Positions 54,894 to 63,074 of a stretch of DNA of 64,000 bases are shown piece by piece. The stretch spans positions 1 through 64,000 of the forward strand of contig NZ_JAFFZE010000009.1 in the NCBI RefSeq assembly GCF_025165815.1, written 5' to 3'. The notes below the pieces were generated by a model. That model ran no database searches. It had not been told where the DNA came from and saw nothing but the letters and a program-made list of their open reading frames with translations. Both the position numbers and the translations under genes were made by a program. Position 1 is the first letter of the stretch, and each line of letters starts with the position of its first letter. The DNA is from Actinophytocola gossypii (GTDB lineage Bacteria > Actinomycetota > Actinomycetes > Mycobacteriales > Pseudonocardiaceae).

Positions 54894-55880
54894 GTGCGCG
54901 CAGCCTTCGTCGAACAGCTCGGGCCGCCGGAGAACATCCGGTACGGCGAGCTGCCCGATCCGGTACCTGGACCGGCGGACGTGCTTGTCGACGTCACCGC
55001 CACCACGATCAACCACGTCGACACGTTCGTCCGATCGGGTACCTGGCGTACCCCGGTCGAGTTCCCGTTCGTGATCGGCCGTGACCTCGCGGGTACGGTC
55101 GCCGAGGTCGGCCGGGACGTCACCGGCTTCGCGGTCGGCGATCCGGTGTGGTGCAACAGCCTCGGGCACGCCGGCCGGCAGGGAGCCGCGGCCGAGCTGG
55201 CCGTGGTGCCGGCCGACCGGCTCTACCCCCTGCCGGCCGGCGTCCACCCGGACGACGCGGTCGCGCTGGCGCACCCGGCCGCGACCGCGTACCTCGCGCT
55301 GTTCACCCACGGCCGGTGCCGGGCGGGCGGGACCGTGGTCGTCGCCGGTGCGGCGGGGAACGTGGGAGGCGCGGCGGTCGTGCTGGCCGCCCAGGCCGGC
55401 GCCCGGGTGATCGCCACCGCGAGCGCGCGGGACGCGGAGTACTGCCGGTCGCTGGGCGCGGCCGAGGTCGTCGACTACCGGGACCCCGAGCTGACCACGC
55501 GGATCCGCGCGGCGAGCCGGGACGGGGTGGACGCGTACGTCGACACCGCGGGGGAGAACGACCTGACCCGCGCGGTCGACCTGCTCGCGCCGCGCGGACG
55601 GGTCGTCGTGCTCGCCGGGATGCGCGGCCGGCCGGTCCTGCCGGTGGAGCCGCTGTACCTCAAGGACGGCTCGGTCCTCGGCTTCGTGATCTCCCGGGCG
55701 AGCACCGCCGAGCTCGCCGAGGCGGCCGGCACGGTCAACCGGCTGCTCGCGTCCGGCGAGCTGCGGCCGAGGACCGTCGAGACCCTTCCGCTCAGCGCCG
55801 CGGCCGAGGCGCACCGGCGGATCGAACGGGGTGACGTGCGCGGAAAGCGACTCGTCCTCCATCCCGACCGGACACACTGA
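54894..55880 (+). CDS. Zinc-independent NADPH:quinone oxidoreductase, MDR family (328 aa)
   Basis: A medium-chain dehydrogenase with the QOR-like N-terminus (MRAAFVEQLGPPENIRYGELPDP), the NADPH-binding motif GAAGNVGGAAVVLAAQAGARV, and no structural zinc cysteines. It reduces quinones or enones in the cytoplasm. GTG 54894 is the first strand start. It is divergent from the F420-type reductase with a 42-bp gap. Confidence 0.9.
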   Translation: MRAAFVEQLGPPENIRYGELPDPVPGPADVLVDVTATTINHVDTFVRSGTWRTPVEFPFVIGRDLAGTVAEVGRDVTGFAVGDPVWCNSLGHAGRQGAAAELAVVPADRLYPLPAGVHPDDAVALAHPAATAYLALFTHGRCRAGGTVVVAGAAGNVGGAAVVLAAQAGARVIATASARDAEYCRSLGAAEVVDYRDPELTTRIRAASRDGVDAYVDTAGENDLTRAVDLLAPRGRVVVLAGMRGRPVLPVEPLYLKDGSVLGFVISRASTAELAEAAGTVNRLLASGELRPRTVETLPLSAAAEAHRRIERGDVRGKRLVLHPDRTH

Positions 55881-55890
55881 CCTGCGCCGT

Positions 55891-55905
55891 TTACCCTGTG
55901 GGTAA
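55891..55905. repeat. Inverted repeat downstream of the quinone reductase gene
   Basis: TTACCCTGTGGGTAA has perfect 6-bp arms around TGT. It starts 10 bp after the stop codon of the upstream gene. It may be an operator or a short hairpin; there is no T-run. Confidence 0.4.
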
Positions 55906-55939
55906 GTCGGTTCGTTCACCTTTGATCCGGTGTGTTCGA

Positions 55940-55956
55940 GTGGGGATTTTCCCCAC
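55940..55956. terminator. Possible terminator-like hairpin
   Basis: GTGGGGATTTTCCCCAC can form a perfect 7-bp stem with a TTT loop. It lies 59 bp after the quinone reductase stop in a 193-bp non-coding stretch. It lacks a U-tail, so termination is only possible, not shown. Confidence 0.4.
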
Positions 55957-56073
55957 CTGAACGGGCCGCCGAGGGGTTCCGTAGTCGGCCCGGATGGGGC
56001 ATCGTCGGGGATCGGAAGGCCGGGTTTCGTTGCCCGGTAAAGGAAATCTTCCAGTCCAGACGTTGGGTTCGGC

Positions 56074-56805
56074 ATGACGAGCGACGATGAGCACCACCGC
56101 GTGGTGATCGTGGGCGCGGGTCTCGGCGGTATCGGCACCGCGGTCCGGCTGCTTCGCCGGGGGATCAACGATCTGGTGATCCTCGAGGCGGCGGGCAGCC
56201 CCGGCGGCACCTGGCGGGTCAACTCCTACCCGGGCTGCCAGTGCGACATACCGTCGAACCTCTACTCGCTCTCGTTCGCCCCCAACCCCTCGTGGAGCAC
56301 GACCTTCCCGCTGCAACCCGAGATCCGTTCCTACGTGGAGGACGTCACCGACCGGTTCGACCTCGACAAGCTCATCCGCTACCACACCGACTTCCCGCAC
56401 CTGCTCGCCGGCTACCCGGTGCACGTCCGCGAGCGCGGCGACTTCCCCTGCTGGGTCACCGACGTGTCCTCCGCCGCCGACGTCGCGGCCAAGGCGCTCA
56501 CCGCGCCGATCGGGCGTGCCACCTGGACCTGGTTCGACCCGACCACGCCGACCCTGCGCGAGGTGTTCACCGAGGTGTGCCGGCCGTGGGGGACCGTGCC
56601 AAGGATCGTCGACGCCCGCCCGCTCGGCTGGCTCACCCGCCGGCTCGGCGAGCGAGCCGCCGCCGTGCCGGAGCTGGCCGACTACGCCGAGCCGTGGTTC
56701 GACCTCGACCCGGACGTGCTGCGGGACATCCCGGAACCCTGGCCGGTGCCCGACCCGGACTACCTCGGCGACACCGGCCGCGCCCTGCTGGGGGTGAGCC
56801 GATGA
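56074..56805 (+). pseudogene. Chimeric remnant: flavin monooxygenase N-terminus joined to an SDR C-terminus
   Basis: The first about 107 residues are the FAD-binding start of a Baeyer-Villiger/flavin monooxygenase (VIVGAGLGGIGTAVRL, then GGTWRVNSYPGCQCDIPSNLYSLSF). The rest, from about 56400, is instead the C-terminal part of an extended SDR (VTDVSSAADVAAKALTAPIG, then TPTLREVFTEVCRPWG). The usual monooxygenase length is near 500 residues, so the frame stays open across an in-frame deletion junction. It overlaps the next fragment by ATGA. Unlikely to be functional, though it could be translated. Confidence 0.65.
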
Positions 56806-57345
56806 CGGTCACCGTCGACACCGACGCGCACCCGGTCTTCCGCGTGTACTCCGCCGGCAACTTCGGCGAGGTCGCGCCGCGGCGGCTCTCGCCCATGTCC
56901 TGGTCCCTGGTCGGCGAGCCGATGGAACGCGGAACCAGGAAGCTCGCCGCCAAGCTGTGGGGCAGGCCGGCCTGGGCCGAGGGGTCGCACTTCGTGTTCG
57001 TCGGCTACTTCGGCTGCCGGCCGTACCACAACCTCGCCGCCTACTGTCACCTGTCCGAGAACATCCCCGGCCTCACCCCGAAGGACGTCACCGACGCCTA
57101 CTTCGAGGGCGTCGACGCGCCGGACGAGGTCCGTGCGCTGCGGGTGAACCCGGTCCGGCAGGTCACCGGCGCGGCCAGGTTCCTCAACGAGCTGCGCGAC
57201 GTCGGTCCCCGCCTGCGTGCCCTGGAGGAACGGGTCGCCGAGCTGGAGTGGGGCCTGCGCGCCGCGGCGACCGCCGGCAGCCCGATAGCGCTGTTCGGCG
57301 TGCTGCGCGACGCCGAGCCGGTGCTGGCCGAGGCGTGGGCACTGC
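56802..57345 (+). pseudogene. N-terminal fragment of a PEP-utilising enzyme-like gene
   Basis: From ATG 56802 the frame encodes about 180 residues (VFRVYSAGNFGEVAPRRLSP, then MSWSLVGEPMERGTR and GCRPYHNLAAYCHLSENIPG) that follow the pattern of the N-terminus of large PEP-utilising, phosphotransferase-like proteins. Family members are several hundred residues longer. After about 57345 this frame turns into meaningless Arg/Pro-rich sequence while another frame becomes coding-like, so the gene was cut and joined to something else. Confidence 0.55.
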
Positions 57346-57630
57346 ACAGCCGGGCTCGGCCTGGCCACGCTCCGGTACGCGCTCGCCGTCGCCCGGATCC
57401 GGCCACCGCCGGGGCGCACACTCCGGCTGGACCTGACCGGCGCGGACGGCGCCCGGCACCGGTTCGGCGACGACGACGCCACCGACGTCCTGCGCGGACC
57501 GCTCCTGGGCTGGTGCCGGGTGGCCACCCGGCGAGCCGGGCGGTTCGCTGCCACCCTGGAGACCGAGACCCTGCAAGCCGAGGGCGAGCTGGCCAGGCTC
57601 GCCGCCGCACACGCGCGAGCGTATCTGTGA
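57346..57630 (+). pseudogene. C-terminal fragment, possibly of a mycothiol-dependent isomerase-like protein
   Basis: In a different frame from the preceding fragment, the sequence reads LATLRYALAVARIRPPPG, then TLRLDLTGADGARHRFGDDD and GPLLGWCRVATRRAGRF, ending at TGA 57628. The LTGxDG...FG...GP pattern resembles the C-terminal region of the MDMPI/TIGR03084 group. There is no start codon or N-terminal domain, so this is a 3' remnant. The family call is tentative. Confidence 0.4.
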
Positions 57631-57646
57631 AGGGAGGTGTCTCCCG

Positions 57647-58105
57647 GTGGTCGAGGTGGAGGTCGAGCGGACGATCGACTGCGCCCCGGAGACGTTTCTC
57701 GAGTTCGTGATGGATCCCGAGCGGTACCGGGAGGTGGACGACAAGATCGTCCAGGTCCTGTGGCAACGCCGCGAGGGAAATCTCACCGAGTTCAAGTTCA
57801 AACCGCGCATTCCCGGTATGCGCCTGCCCGAGCCGCCGGCCGTCTCACAGATGCGGCTCACTCCGGGGAAACGCATCGACGTCGAGCTGGCGCCGCCGCC
57901 GCGAAATCGGGTCAACCATTTCATGGCGACGTTCCGGGCGAGCTGGACCTGCGAGCGGGACGGCGACGGCACACACGTGCGGCGCTGGCTCTCGTTCGAC
58001 TTCAACCCGTTGGTGCGCTGGCTCTTCGAGCCGGTCCTGCGGCGCACGCTGAAGCCGTCGGCGGAACGCGAGCTGCGGCTGGCAAAACAGATCCTGGAGC
58101 GTTAG
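57647..58105 (+). CDS. SRPBCC family protein (152 aa)
   Basis: An intact polyketide-cyclase/START-like protein (VEVERTIDCAPETFLEFVMDPERYREVDDKI at the N-terminus, a conserved C-terminal helix RELRLAKQILER). GGGAGG lies upstream of the GTG. It is the only apparently whole gene among the truncated pieces from 56.0 to 59.4 kb. Ligand and function are unknown. Confidence 0.75.
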   Translation: MVEVEVERTIDCAPETFLEFVMDPERYREVDDKIVQVLWQRREGNLTEFKFKPRIPGMRLPEPPAVSQMRLTPGKRIDVELAPPPRNRVNHFMATFRASWTCERDGDGTHVRRWLSFDFNPLVRWLFEPVLRRTLKPSAERELRLAKQILER

Positions 58106-58149
58106 AGTCCGTATTCGACGCGCAATGGTCCCCGAATTCAGGGAAACCA

Positions 58150-58395
58150 ATGTCGAATACCACCGAACACAACGTGGAAGTGGTCGTCGTCGGCGCCGGG
58201 CTCTTCGGCATCGCGGCCGCGGTCAAACTCCGGCGCGGCGGAATCGACGATTTCGTCGTGCTGGAGAAGGCCGACCGGGTCGGCGGCACCTGGCGGGACA
58301 ACACCTACCCGGGCTGCGCGGTCGACATCCCGTCGCCGGTCTACTCGTTCTCGTTCAACCTCAACCCGGACTGGAGCCGCAACTTCCCCGGCCAG
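58150..58395 (+). pseudogene. Second flavin monooxygenase N-terminal fragment
   Basis: From ATG 58150 the frame encodes about 82 residues of a flavin monooxygenase start (VVVVGAGLFGIAAAVKLRRG, then VGGTWRDNTYPGCAVDIPSPVYSFSF), paralogous to the fragment at 56074. Homology stops after NLNPDWSRNFPG, and from about 58397 another frame carries an MMPL protein. The rest of the roughly 500-residue enzyme is missing. Confidence 0.65.
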
Positions 58396-58396
58396 T

Positions 58397-59155
58397 CACC
58401 TGGTCCATCGCCGCGCGCGGCTGATCCTCGTCGTCGCCTGCCTGTTCGTGGTCGCCGCGGGCGTGCTGGCCGCGGGCGTCTTCGACAAGCTGAAGGTCGG
58501 CGGCTACCTCGACCCCGACGCGGAGTCGAGCCGCACCGCGGACCAGATCGACGAGCGGTTCGGCGGCCAGTACAACCTGGTGTTCCTCGTCGAGGCCGAC
58601 CAGGCGGTCGACTCGCCGGAGGCGGCCGCCGAGGGCACCCGCCTCACCGAGCGGATCGCCGGCGAGGACGCCGTCACCAACGTGGCCTCCTACTGGACCA
58701 CCGGTGACCCGGCACTCCGGTCCACCGACGGCCGGGCCGCGTTGATCGTCGGCCACGTCCCCGGCGACGAGGACACCGCACTGACCCGCACCCAGCACCT
58801 CTACGACGAGTACGCCGACGCCGGCGGCGGGCTGACCGTGCGCGTCGGCGGCGAACAGGCGGTCAACCGGGACATCTTCGGGCACCTGCAGAGCAGCCTG
58901 CTGGTCGCGGAGGCCATCGCCGTGCCGGTGAGCATGCTGCTGCTGGTACTCGCGTTCGGCAGCGTGGTCGCGGCGCTGCTGCCGCTGGTCATCGGCATCC
59001 TGGCCATCGTCGGCACGTTCGGCGAGCTGGCCGTGCTCGGCGGCATCACCGACATGTCCACGCTGGCCGCGAACCTGACCACCGCGCTCGGGCTCGGTCT
59101 CGGCATCGACTACGCGCTGTTCATCGTCGCCCGGTTCCGCGAACGGCTCACCGCG
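58397..59155 (+). pseudogene. N-terminal fragment of an MMPL/RND-type membrane transporter
   Basis: The frame reads HLVHRRARLILVVACLFVVAAG, then LDPDAESSRTADQIDERFGG, an extracytoplasmic domain, and transmembrane segments up to the family motif GLGIDYALFIVARFRERL, where it ends abruptly. Full MMPL proteins are 700 or more residues, so less than 40% remains. The first few codons and the start were lost at the junction with the monooxygenase fragment. Confidence 0.65.
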
Positions 59156-59157
59156 GG

Positions 59158-59310
59158 CGACGAACAGGATGGCGCCGATGACCGCCGACCACAGCCCGTA
59201 GACCCGCGCGGCGTTGCCGACCGGCATGGCGATGTCGAACTGCTGGCGCAGTCGTTCGATGTCCGTACGGACGGATCGGCTGAGTGGAGCGGTGATCTCC
59301 CGCGTTGAGT
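59158..59310 (-). pseudogene. Short coding-like fragment of unknown family
   Basis: On the minus strand this stretch reads STREITAPLSRSVRTDIERL, then FDIAMPVGNAARVYGLWSAV and IGAILFVA, which looks like genuine protein ending in a membrane segment. It breaks off where the antisense of the MMPL fragment begins. I do not recognise the family. The 120 bp from 59311 to the carrier gene at 59434 holds nothing that I can identify. Confidence 0.35.
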
Positions 59311-59433
59311 GCCGTACAGCAGCGCGAACCTGGACGGTTCGCGCACCGCCCAGGACCGCGATGTGCCGTGTTCGGGCACGCCTCCTCAAGAGCAGTGTTC
59401 ACACTTGAGATCAGTGTTCTCGTTTCTTCGTCC

Positions 59434-60750
59434 TCACCACCAGCCGAAGGCGGCCCAGGCGAGGAAGGGCGCGATCGGGATCGACACGAGCCCGTAGGTG
59501 AGCAGCTGGCGGAACAGCCGCGGCCGGACCGACGGCTCGGCCGCGCCGAGGATCAGTCCGCCGGTGATGCCGAGCGGGTTGATGTCCACCAGTACCGAGG
59601 CCAGGGCGAGGGCCAGCACGCCGCCGACGGGGGAGACGCCGGCCTCCACCAGCGGCGGCAGCAACGGCATCGCGGTCACGAACACCGCGATGGAGCTGGC
59701 CGCGAACGACGTCACCCCGGCGATGTAGCACAGCACCAGCAGGCTCAGCGCGGGCGAACCGTCGACCCGGAGCAGCTCGCTGATCCGCTCGAACGCGCCG
59801 AGGTGCTGCATCAGGCCCACGTACGTCAACAGGCCGCCGATCAGCAGGACCACGTTCCACGGGACCCGCGCGACCACCGCGCCCGGCTCCATCCGCAGCA
59901 CCACCTGCAGGACCAGCGCCGCGGTCAGCCCCAGATAGCCGACGTGCATGTCGAAGCCGACCGACAGGACGACGACGGCGAGCAGGCACGCCACCGTGAG
60001 CACCCGCGCGCCCCGGCGTGCCGGCGCGGCCACCTGCGTGGCGACCGGTGTGGTGACGGCGACCCGCCCCTCGGCATCCGTCCCGGTGCCCTGGCTCGAC
60101 GCTCCGCCGCCGTCCGTCGGTGTACCGGCCCGGCCGCGGGGCACCGCACCGATGCGCACCCCGACGAGCAGCAGGCCCGCGGCCACCACCAGGCCGGTGA
60201 ACAGGCCGCCGAGCAGGAAGGTGACCGGGGCCGAACCGGGAAGCTCGACGCCCAGGTCGGTGCTCAGCTCCCGCGCGGTGACGCCGTAGACGGCGAGCGG
60301 CGAGAGCAGGCCGCTGATGATCCCGGTGATGCCCAGGACGGCCGCCACCAGCGGCGAGATCCGGTGCCGCGCGGCGAGCCCCAGTGCGATCGGGGAGACG
60401 ATCGCGGTCGCGGCCGCGGGCAGCGTGCCGATCGCGGTCAGCACGGCGCCGACGACGAACGGGACCAGCGGGATCAACAGCAGCCGGCCGCCGACCAGCC
60501 GCATCAGCAGGTCCAGCAGCCAGTCGAGCGTCCCGTTGAGCTGGGCGGCGGCGAACAGCGCCGTCACCCCGACGATGAGCACGAAGAAGTCGGCCGGGAA
60601 GAACCCGGTCACCTCCGCGACCGGCACGTCGGCGGCGAGCCCGAGGAGGAACGCCGCGGCCAGCGCCGCCATCCCGAGGTCGAACGCGGGCAGCAGGGTC
60701 GCCACGAAGAGGGCGACCAGTACGACGATGGACACGACCGCCACGCTCAT
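59434..60750 (-). CDS. SLC13/DASS-type anion transporter (438 aa)
   Basis: A polytopic membrane protein with eleven or so hydrophobic segments and two related halves, each with a conserved re-entrant-like stretch (TAIGTLPAAATAIVSPIAL and GVTSFAASSIAVFVTAMPLLP), as in SLC13/ArsB-type carriers. A variable hydrophilic loop (about residues 230-270) separates the halves. GGAG lies before ATG 60750. It follows the CoA transferase gene by 16 bp, so the pair probably imports and activates a carboxylic acid. Confidence 0.85.
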   Translation of the reverse strand: MSVAVVSIVVLVALFVATLLPAFDLGMAALAAAFLLGLAADVPVAEVTGFFPADFFVLIVGVTALFAAAQLNGTLDWLLDLLMRLVGGRLLLIPLVPFVVGAVLTAIGTLPAAATAIVSPIALGLAARHRISPLVAAVLGITGIISGLLSPLAVYGVTARELSTDLGVELPGSAPVTFLLGGLFTGLVVAAGLLLVGVRIGAVPRGRAGTPTDGGGASSQGTGTDAEGRVAVTTPVATQVAAPARRGARVLTVACLLAVVVLSVGFDMHVGYLGLTAALVLQVVLRMEPGAVVARVPWNVVLLIGGLLTYVGLMQHLGAFERISELLRVDGSPALSLLVLCYIAGVTSFAASSIAVFVTAMPLLPPLVEAGVSPVGGVLALALASVLVDINPLGITGGLILGAAEPSVRPRLFRQLLTYGLVSIPIAPFLAWAAFGWW

Positions 60751-60766
60751 CGGCGGGCTCCTCTCC

Positions 60767-61951
60767 TCAGACCACTCCTCGGTGGCGCAGATCGTCGATC
60801 TCCTCCGCGGGCAGCCCGAGCACGTCGCGCAGCACGTCGGTGGTGTGCTCGCCGAGCGCGGGCGCGCGGGTGCCGGTCGTGCCGTCGAAGCCGGAGAAGC
60901 GCCCGGCCGGCGCCTGCATGAGCCGGGGGACGCCATCGCCCTCGGCCACCTCGACCACCGACCCCCTGGCGCGGATGTGCGGGTCGGCGCACAGGTCCGC
61001 CGCCGTGTTCACCGGTCCGGCGGCCACCCCGGCCTCGACCAGCAGCGACATCAGCGGCTCCAGGTCGTGCGCGGCGACGAACGCGGCGACGCGAGCCTCG
61101 ATCTCCTCGCGGTGCGCCAGCCGGGCGGTCATCGAGTCGTGCACGGCCAGGTCCGGAGCGTCCATCACCCGCACCAGCCGCCGCCACATCTGCTCGGTCG
61201 ACGCGGGCAGGGCCAGCCAGCGGCCGTCGCGGGTGCGGTACAGGCTGTTCGGGCTGATATGCGGGTTCTGGTTGCCCTGTCGCGCCCGGCTCCGCCCGGT
61301 GGCGCCGTACTCGACGACGAAGTCCTCCATCATCCGCAGCAGCGGCTCGTAGAGCGGGATGTCGGCCAGCTGCGGCTCGCCGGTCCGGTCCCGCTGGCGC
61401 AGGGCCAGCATGGCGGCGAACGCCGCGTACATCCCGGTGACGCCGTCGGCGACCGGGTAGCCGGCGAACACCGGCGGACCGTCCGGATCGCCGGTGCGGT
61501 GGGTCAGCCCGGCGAAGGCCTCCGCGACCCTGGCGAAACCGGGCCGGTCGGCGTAGGGGCCGGTCCGGCCGAACGCGCTGACGTGCACCATCACCAGATC
61601 CCGCCGGTACGCCAGCAGGTCCTCGAAGTCGATGCGGAACCGGCGCAGCGTCGCCGGACGGAAGTTCGTCACCACGACGTCCGCGGTCGCGGCCAGCCGG
61701 CCGACCAGGTGCGCCGCGTCGGCGTGGTGCAGATCGACCGTGACGCTCCGCTTGTTGCGGCCGACCATGGCCCACGCCGCGGACACGCCGTCGGCCAGCG
61801 GCGGGTAGAGCCGCGCCGGGTCGCCGTCGGCCGGGTGCTCGATCTTGATCACCTCGGCGCCGAACTCGCCGAGCAGCGAGGACGCCAGCGGACCGGCCAG
61901 GATCGTGGACACGTCCAGGACACGCACACCGCTCAGTGGACCGTCGGGCAC
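60767..61951 (-). CDS. CaiB/BaiF family (class III) CoA transferase (394 aa)
   Basis: The interlocked-fold CoA transferase is recognisable from LSGVRVLDVSTILAGPLASSLLGEFGAEVIKIEHP, the GRNKRSVTVDLHHADA motif, the VMVHVSAFGRTGPY segment and GVTGMYAAFAAMLAL. The catalytic aspartate lies in the region after the GRNK motif. Length is normal. Such enzymes move CoA between carboxylic acids. It is cotranscribed with the anion carrier and divergent from a LysR regulator. Confidence 0.92.
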   Translation of the reverse strand: MPDGPLSGVRVLDVSTILAGPLASSLLGEFGAEVIKIEHPADGDPARLYPPLADGVSAAWAMVGRNKRSVTVDLHHADAAHLVGRLAATADVVVTNFRPATLRRFRIDFEDLLAYRRDLVMVHVSAFGRTGPYADRPGFARVAEAFAGLTHRTGDPDGPPVFAGYPVADGVTGMYAAFAAMLALRQRDRTGEPQLADIPLYEPLLRMMEDFVVEYGATGRSRARQGNQNPHISPNSLYRTRDGRWLALPASTEQMWRRLVRVMDAPDLAVHDSMTARLAHREEIEARVAAFVAAHDLEPLMSLLVEAGVAAGPVNTAADLCADPHIRARGSVVEVAEGDGVPRLMQAPAGRFSGFDGTTGTRAPALGEHTTDVLRDVLGLPAEEIDDLRHRGVV

Positions 61952-62084
61952 CAGGTAATTCCTTCCACGTCACCCGCTGGACCTCGTTGGCGGCGGGATG
62001 CGCACGACAATGCCGCCCGGTGTGCCTGCTGGGAAGGCGGCACAGCGCATCACGGGTGAAAGGTTCCGCCTTTATGGTGAACCG

Positions 62085-62975
62085 ATGAGGGTCGAACGAG
62101 CGCGCTACTTCCTGGCCGCCGTCGAGACCGGGTCGCTGCGGGCCGCGGCCGCCCGGTGCGGGGTCAGCCAGCCCACGGTCGGGCAGCAGCTCGCGCTGCT
62201 CGAGGAGGAGCTCGACGTCGTCCTGCTCACCCGCAGCCGGCACGGGGTGCGGCCGACCCCGGCCGGCCAGGCCATCCTGGAGCCGCTGCGCAGGCTGGTC
62301 GCGGCCGAGGACGACGTGCGCGAGTCGGCCATGGAGTCGAGCGGCACCTACCGCGGCCGGGTCCGGATCGGCGGCGTGTCGGTGACCGCGGCGACGATCG
62401 TCGCGCCGGTCGTCGGGCAGCTCCGCGCGGACCACCCCGGGCTGCGGTTCACCGTCCACGAGGGACGCTCGGCCGACATCGAGGCCGCCGTGCTGGACGG
62501 CGGGCTGGACCTCGGCGTGATCACCACCCCGCCCGGTCCGGCCACGGCCGGGCTGCACCGGCTACCGCTCGTCTCGGCCCCGCTCGGGATCTGCGTGCGC
62601 ACCGACCACCCGCTCGCCGGCCGCGACCACGTGCACTGGCGCGACCTGGAGCCCTGGCCGATCGTCACGATGCGGACCGGCACCGTGCTGTGGGAGACGC
62701 TGCACCGGCACGTCGCCGCTCCGGACGTCGTCGTCCAGGCCATGTCGGCGCGCACGGTCAAGGTGATGGTCGCCCAGGGCGCCGGCCTCGGCGTCCTCGC
62801 CCGGTTCGACACCCCGGCCGACCTCCCCGGCCTGGTCTGGATCCCGATCCGCGACGCGGGCCCGGTCCAGCTGTGCCTGACCCAGCGCCAGGACAGCCAG
62901 CCCTCGCGGTCCGCCCTCGTCGTCCGGCGGCTGATCCTCGCCAGGGCGGCCGAACTGGCGGATCCGGCCGACTGA
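62085..62975 (+). CDS. LysR-family transcriptional regulator (296 aa)
   Basis: Winged HTH at the N-terminus (RARYFLAAVETGSLRAAAARCGVSQPTVGQQLALLEEEL) followed by an effector-binding domain (YRGRVRIGGVSVTAATIVAPVVGQLRADHPGL). ATG 62085 is the proper start; longer frames upstream have no support. It is divergent from the CoA transferase-carrier operon with a 133-bp gap and probably activates it when the carboxylic acid is present. Confidence 0.9.
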   Translation: MRVERARYFLAAVETGSLRAAAARCGVSQPTVGQQLALLEEELDVVLLTRSRHGVRPTPAGQAILEPLRRLVAAEDDVRESAMESSGTYRGRVRIGGVSVTAATIVAPVVGQLRADHPGLRFTVHEGRSADIEAAVLDGGLDLGVITTPPGPATAGLHRLPLVSAPLGICVRTDHPLAGRDHVHWRDLEPWPIVTMRTGTVLWETLHRHVAAPDVVVQAMSARTVKVMVAQGAGLGVLARFDTPADLPGLVWIPIRDAGPVQLCLTQRQDSQPSRSALVVRRLILARAAELADPAD

Positions 62976-63074
62976 GAAGGCGTCCTTTCGCCGCGTGGTG
63001 GACACTCGGTATTGTTGTCGCCGTCCGTCGGTGGTCGGCACATCCCATTGCGCTGCACAACGGGAGGGAATCCT

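Noticed and set aside
59305-60921. A 538-codon open frame on the plus strand opposite the SLC13-type carrier
   Set aside because: The composition (runs of His, Gln, Arg, Asp) is that of an antisense shadow of a membrane protein gene.
60747-62558. A 603-codon minus-strand frame across the CoA transferase and LysR genes
   Set aside because: It overlaps two well-supported genes in other frames and shows no recognisable domain.
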